Origin: Aureispira anguillae
GTDB lineage: Bacteria > Bacteroidota > Bacteroidia > Chitinophagales > Saprospiraceae
Assembly: GCF_026000115.1 (NCBI RefSeq)
Contig: NZ_AP026867.1
Span: forward strand, 4,824,001 to 4,888,000
Length of the DNA stretch: 64,000 nucleotides
Direction of reading: 5' to 3'
Shown piece by piece: positions 62,429 through 64,000 of the stretch (position 1 is the stretch's first letter; each line of letters starts with the position of its first letter). The notes below the pieces were generated by a model. It saw only the letters and a program-made list of their open reading frames with translations, made no database searches and was not told the origin of the DNA. Both the position numbers and the translations under genes were made by a program.

Positions 62429-63391
62429 ATGATAGTTATAACAGGAGCTGCGGGTTTTATAGGCAGTTGCTCCGTCAGTCATTTTAATCAACAAGGCATT
62501 GAAGAGTTAATCGTAGTGGATCAATTTGATCGAGCAGACAAACAAAAAAATCTAGCGCATTGTCGTTATTTCCAAGCCATTGATCGAGCAAATTTTATCC
62601 CTTGGTTGGAACAAAATGCCGCTACAGTAAGTTTGATATTGCACCTTGGCGCTCGTACCGATACGACAGAAAAAGAAGTGGCTATATTTGATGAATTAAA
62701 CCTAAATTATACCAAAGCTATCTGCAAAATTTGCACCACGCATCAAATTCCATTGATTTATGCATCAAGTGGGGCGACGTATGGGCTTGGCGAACAAGGT
62801 TATGACGATGCAACGCATCCTTCCTTGTTGAAGCCCCTCAACCCTTATGGCAATTCCAAAAATGATTTTGACCAATGGCTTCTAGCGCAAGACAAACAGC
62901 CGCCCTTCTGGGCAGGATTAAAGTTTTTTAATGTTTATGGACCAAATGAATACCACAAAGGGCGCATGGCTTCTGTGATTTTTCACACCTTCCATCAAAT
63001 CAACAAAACCAATGGCATGAAACTCTTTCGTTCGCATCGCCCAGGCATCAAAGATGGCGAACAAAGTCGAGATTTTGTTTACGTCAAAGATTTGTTGTCC
63101 ATCATTGATTTTTTAATCGAAAAACGCCCTGCTTCAGGTTTGTACAATGTAGGCACAGGAACCGCACGTACCTTCTATGATTTAGCAAAATATACCTTTG
63201 AAGCCATGAACAAAGTACCCCATATTGGTTTTATTGATACCCCTGAGGACATCCGAGATACCTATCAATATTTTACGGAAGCAAAGATGGCAAAACTGCG
63301 TGCAGCAGGCTATCAAAAGGACTTCTACTCTCTAGAAGAAGGGGTCAAAGATTATGTTCAAAATTATTTAATGACAGCAAACCATTACTAG
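62429..63391 (+). CDS. hldD: ADP-L-glycero-D-manno-heptose 6-epimerase
   Basis: HldD (RfaD) inverts C6 of ADP-heptose in lipopolysaccharide core synthesis. The 320-residue SDR enzyme has the NAD loop GAAGFIGS at 6-13, HLGARTDTTEKEV, a YASSGATYG plus YGNSK active-site pair (Ser and Tyr-x3-Lys), FFNVYGPNEYHKGRMASVIFH and QSRDFVYVKD. It starts four bases after tilS and ends seven bases before folC. Confidence 0.93.
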   Translation: MIVITGAAGFIGSCSVSHFNQQGIEELIVVDQFDRADKQKNLAHCRYFQAIDRANFIPWLEQNAATVSLILHLGARTDTTEKEVAIFDELNLNYTKAICKICTTHQIPLIYASSGATYGLGEQGYDDATHPSLLKPLNPYGNSKNDFDQWLLAQDKQPPFWAGLKFFNVYGPNEYHKGRMASVIFHTFHQINKTNGMKLFRSHRPGIKDGEQSRDFVYVKDLLSIIDFLIEKRPASGLYNVGTGTARTFYDLAKYTFEAMNKVPHIGFIDTPEDIRDTYQYFTEAKMAKLRAAGYQKDFYSLEEGVKDYVQNYLMTANHY

Positions 63392-63398
63392 AAATACG

Positions 63399-64000
63399 AT
63401 GAACTATCAAGCCACCATTCAATATTTATTTCGTCAGCTTCCTATGTTCCAGCGCGTTGGAAAACAAGCGTTCAAAAAAGATTTGGGCAACATTATTGCC
63501 TTATGCGATCATTTAGGACAACCGCAACAAAATTTCAAAAGTGTTCATATTGCAGGAACCAACGGAAAAGGCTCTACGGCTCATATTTTAGCAGCCATTT
63601 TGCAAACCGCAGGTTACAAAGTGGGTTTGTATACATCGCCTCATTATAGAGATTTTAGAGAGCGTATCAAAATCAATGGAACCTATATTACGGAACAGGC
63701 TGTTGTTGACTTTGTTGCCGATAACAAAAGCTATTTTGAAGCACTTAAACCTTCTTTTTTTGAAATGACGGTAGCCATGGCTTTTAACTACTTTAGTCAA
63801 GAAAAAGTAGATATTGCCATTATAGAAACAGGTTTAGGGGGGCGTTTGGATTCTACCAATATTATTCAGCCTTTATTGTCTATTATTACCAATATAGGAA
63901 TGGATCATGAAGCCATGTTGGGCAATACATTGCCTTTGATTGCTACCGAAAAGGCAGGAATTATCAAACCCAATACCCCTGTCTTAATTGGGGAAACAAA
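63399..64000 (+). CDS. folC: Folylpolyglutamate/dihydrofolate synthase (3' partial)
   Basis: The gene runs off the window after about 200 codons. FolC adds glutamate to folate and dihydropteroate. The P-loop GTNGKGS is at 53-59, followed by LYTSPHYRDFRERIKINGTYI and IIETGLGGRLDSTNI, diagnostic for the family. The gene starts seven bases after the hldD stop, so co-transcription is likely. Confidence 0.93.
   Translation, partial: MNYQATIQYLFRQLPMFQRVGKQAFKKDLGNIIALCDHLGQPQQNFKSVHIAGTNGKGSTAHILAAILQTAGYKVGLYTSPHYRDFRERIKINGTYITEQAVVDFVADNKSYFEALKPSFFEMTVAMAFNYFSQEKVDIAIIETGLGGRLDSTNIIQPLLSIITNIGMDHEAMLGNTLPLIATEKAGIIKPNTPVLIGET

Overview
The window is AT-rich chromosomal DNA from a Bacteroidota bacterium, most likely a gliding marine member of the Saprospiria (Aureispira-like). 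The rank below phylum is inference. Evidence for the phylum: a short RpoD that begins MRQLKIT and lacks region 1.1; promoter boxes of the TTTG-N19-TAnnTTTG type; two secreted proteins with type IX secretion (T9SS) C-terminal sorting domains; a GldN-like protein; a PorE-like lipoprotein; and Bacteroidota-typical families such as START-like, DUF4476, DUF2723 and LuxC-type acyl-CoA reductase. I found no rRNA, tRNA, CRISPR array, prophage or complete insertion sequence. Most genes are single units or short operons separated by AT-rich spacers that often carry hairpin terminators.

Layout. 1-9 kb: the end of a surface protein with helical Cys repeats and an OmpA-like domain, a secreted endonuclease/phosphatase, miaA, a 232-bp palindromic MITE-like element, the feoA-feoB-Cys-rich iron(II) uptake operon, an SPFH-SHOCT protein and a START-like protein. 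9-18.4 kb: a regulatory stretch with the primary sigma factor, a TetR regulator, a TPR protein, a GldN-like protein with two tandem modules, an ECF sigma factor with an envelope-spanning partner, bioD, and a second primary-type sigma factor. 18.4-29.5 kb: a methyltransferase, a secreted Kelch protein, a PixA/AidA-family inclusion-body protein, a DUF819 membrane protein, a divergent histidine decarboxylase/Lrp pair with a palindromic operator, a small Cys-rich membrane protein, a large helical protein, a secreted subtilase, and ribosomal protein L31 type B.

29.7-36.3 kb (minus strand): a glycan cluster of methyltransferase, GT2-GT-C-TPR fusion, second GT2, hexapeptide acyltransferase and Gfo/Idh oxidoreductase. 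36.3-47 kb: a long spacer with an orphan promoter and a tiny ORF, a DUF4836-like secreted protein, DUF58, PaiB-like, the PorE-like protein, a small unknown protein, a GCS2-CBS fusion and a DUF937 protein. 47-64 kb: a PqiA-like protein, a DUF4476 protein, small membrane proteins, an L,D-transpeptidase lipoprotein, YbjQ, QueD, acyl-CoA reductase, a DUF2723 glycosyltransferase, EgtD, an LRR protein, a DUF898 protein, then tilS-hldD-folC, which runs off the end.

How the genes fit together: the GldN-like and PorE-like proteins belong with the T9SS envelope apparatus, and the Kelch protein and subtilase are likely cargo. The glycan cluster, hldD and the DUF2723 protein point to surface or protein glycosylation. 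Two genes act on free histidine (hdc and egtD), and only hdc has an obvious dedicated regulator. The best candidates for something undescribed are the tandem GldN protein, the ECF sigma/anti-sigma-beta-barrel pair, the PixA-family protein, the GT2-GT-C-TPR fusion, the Cys-repeat OmpA protein and the palindromic intergenic elements.
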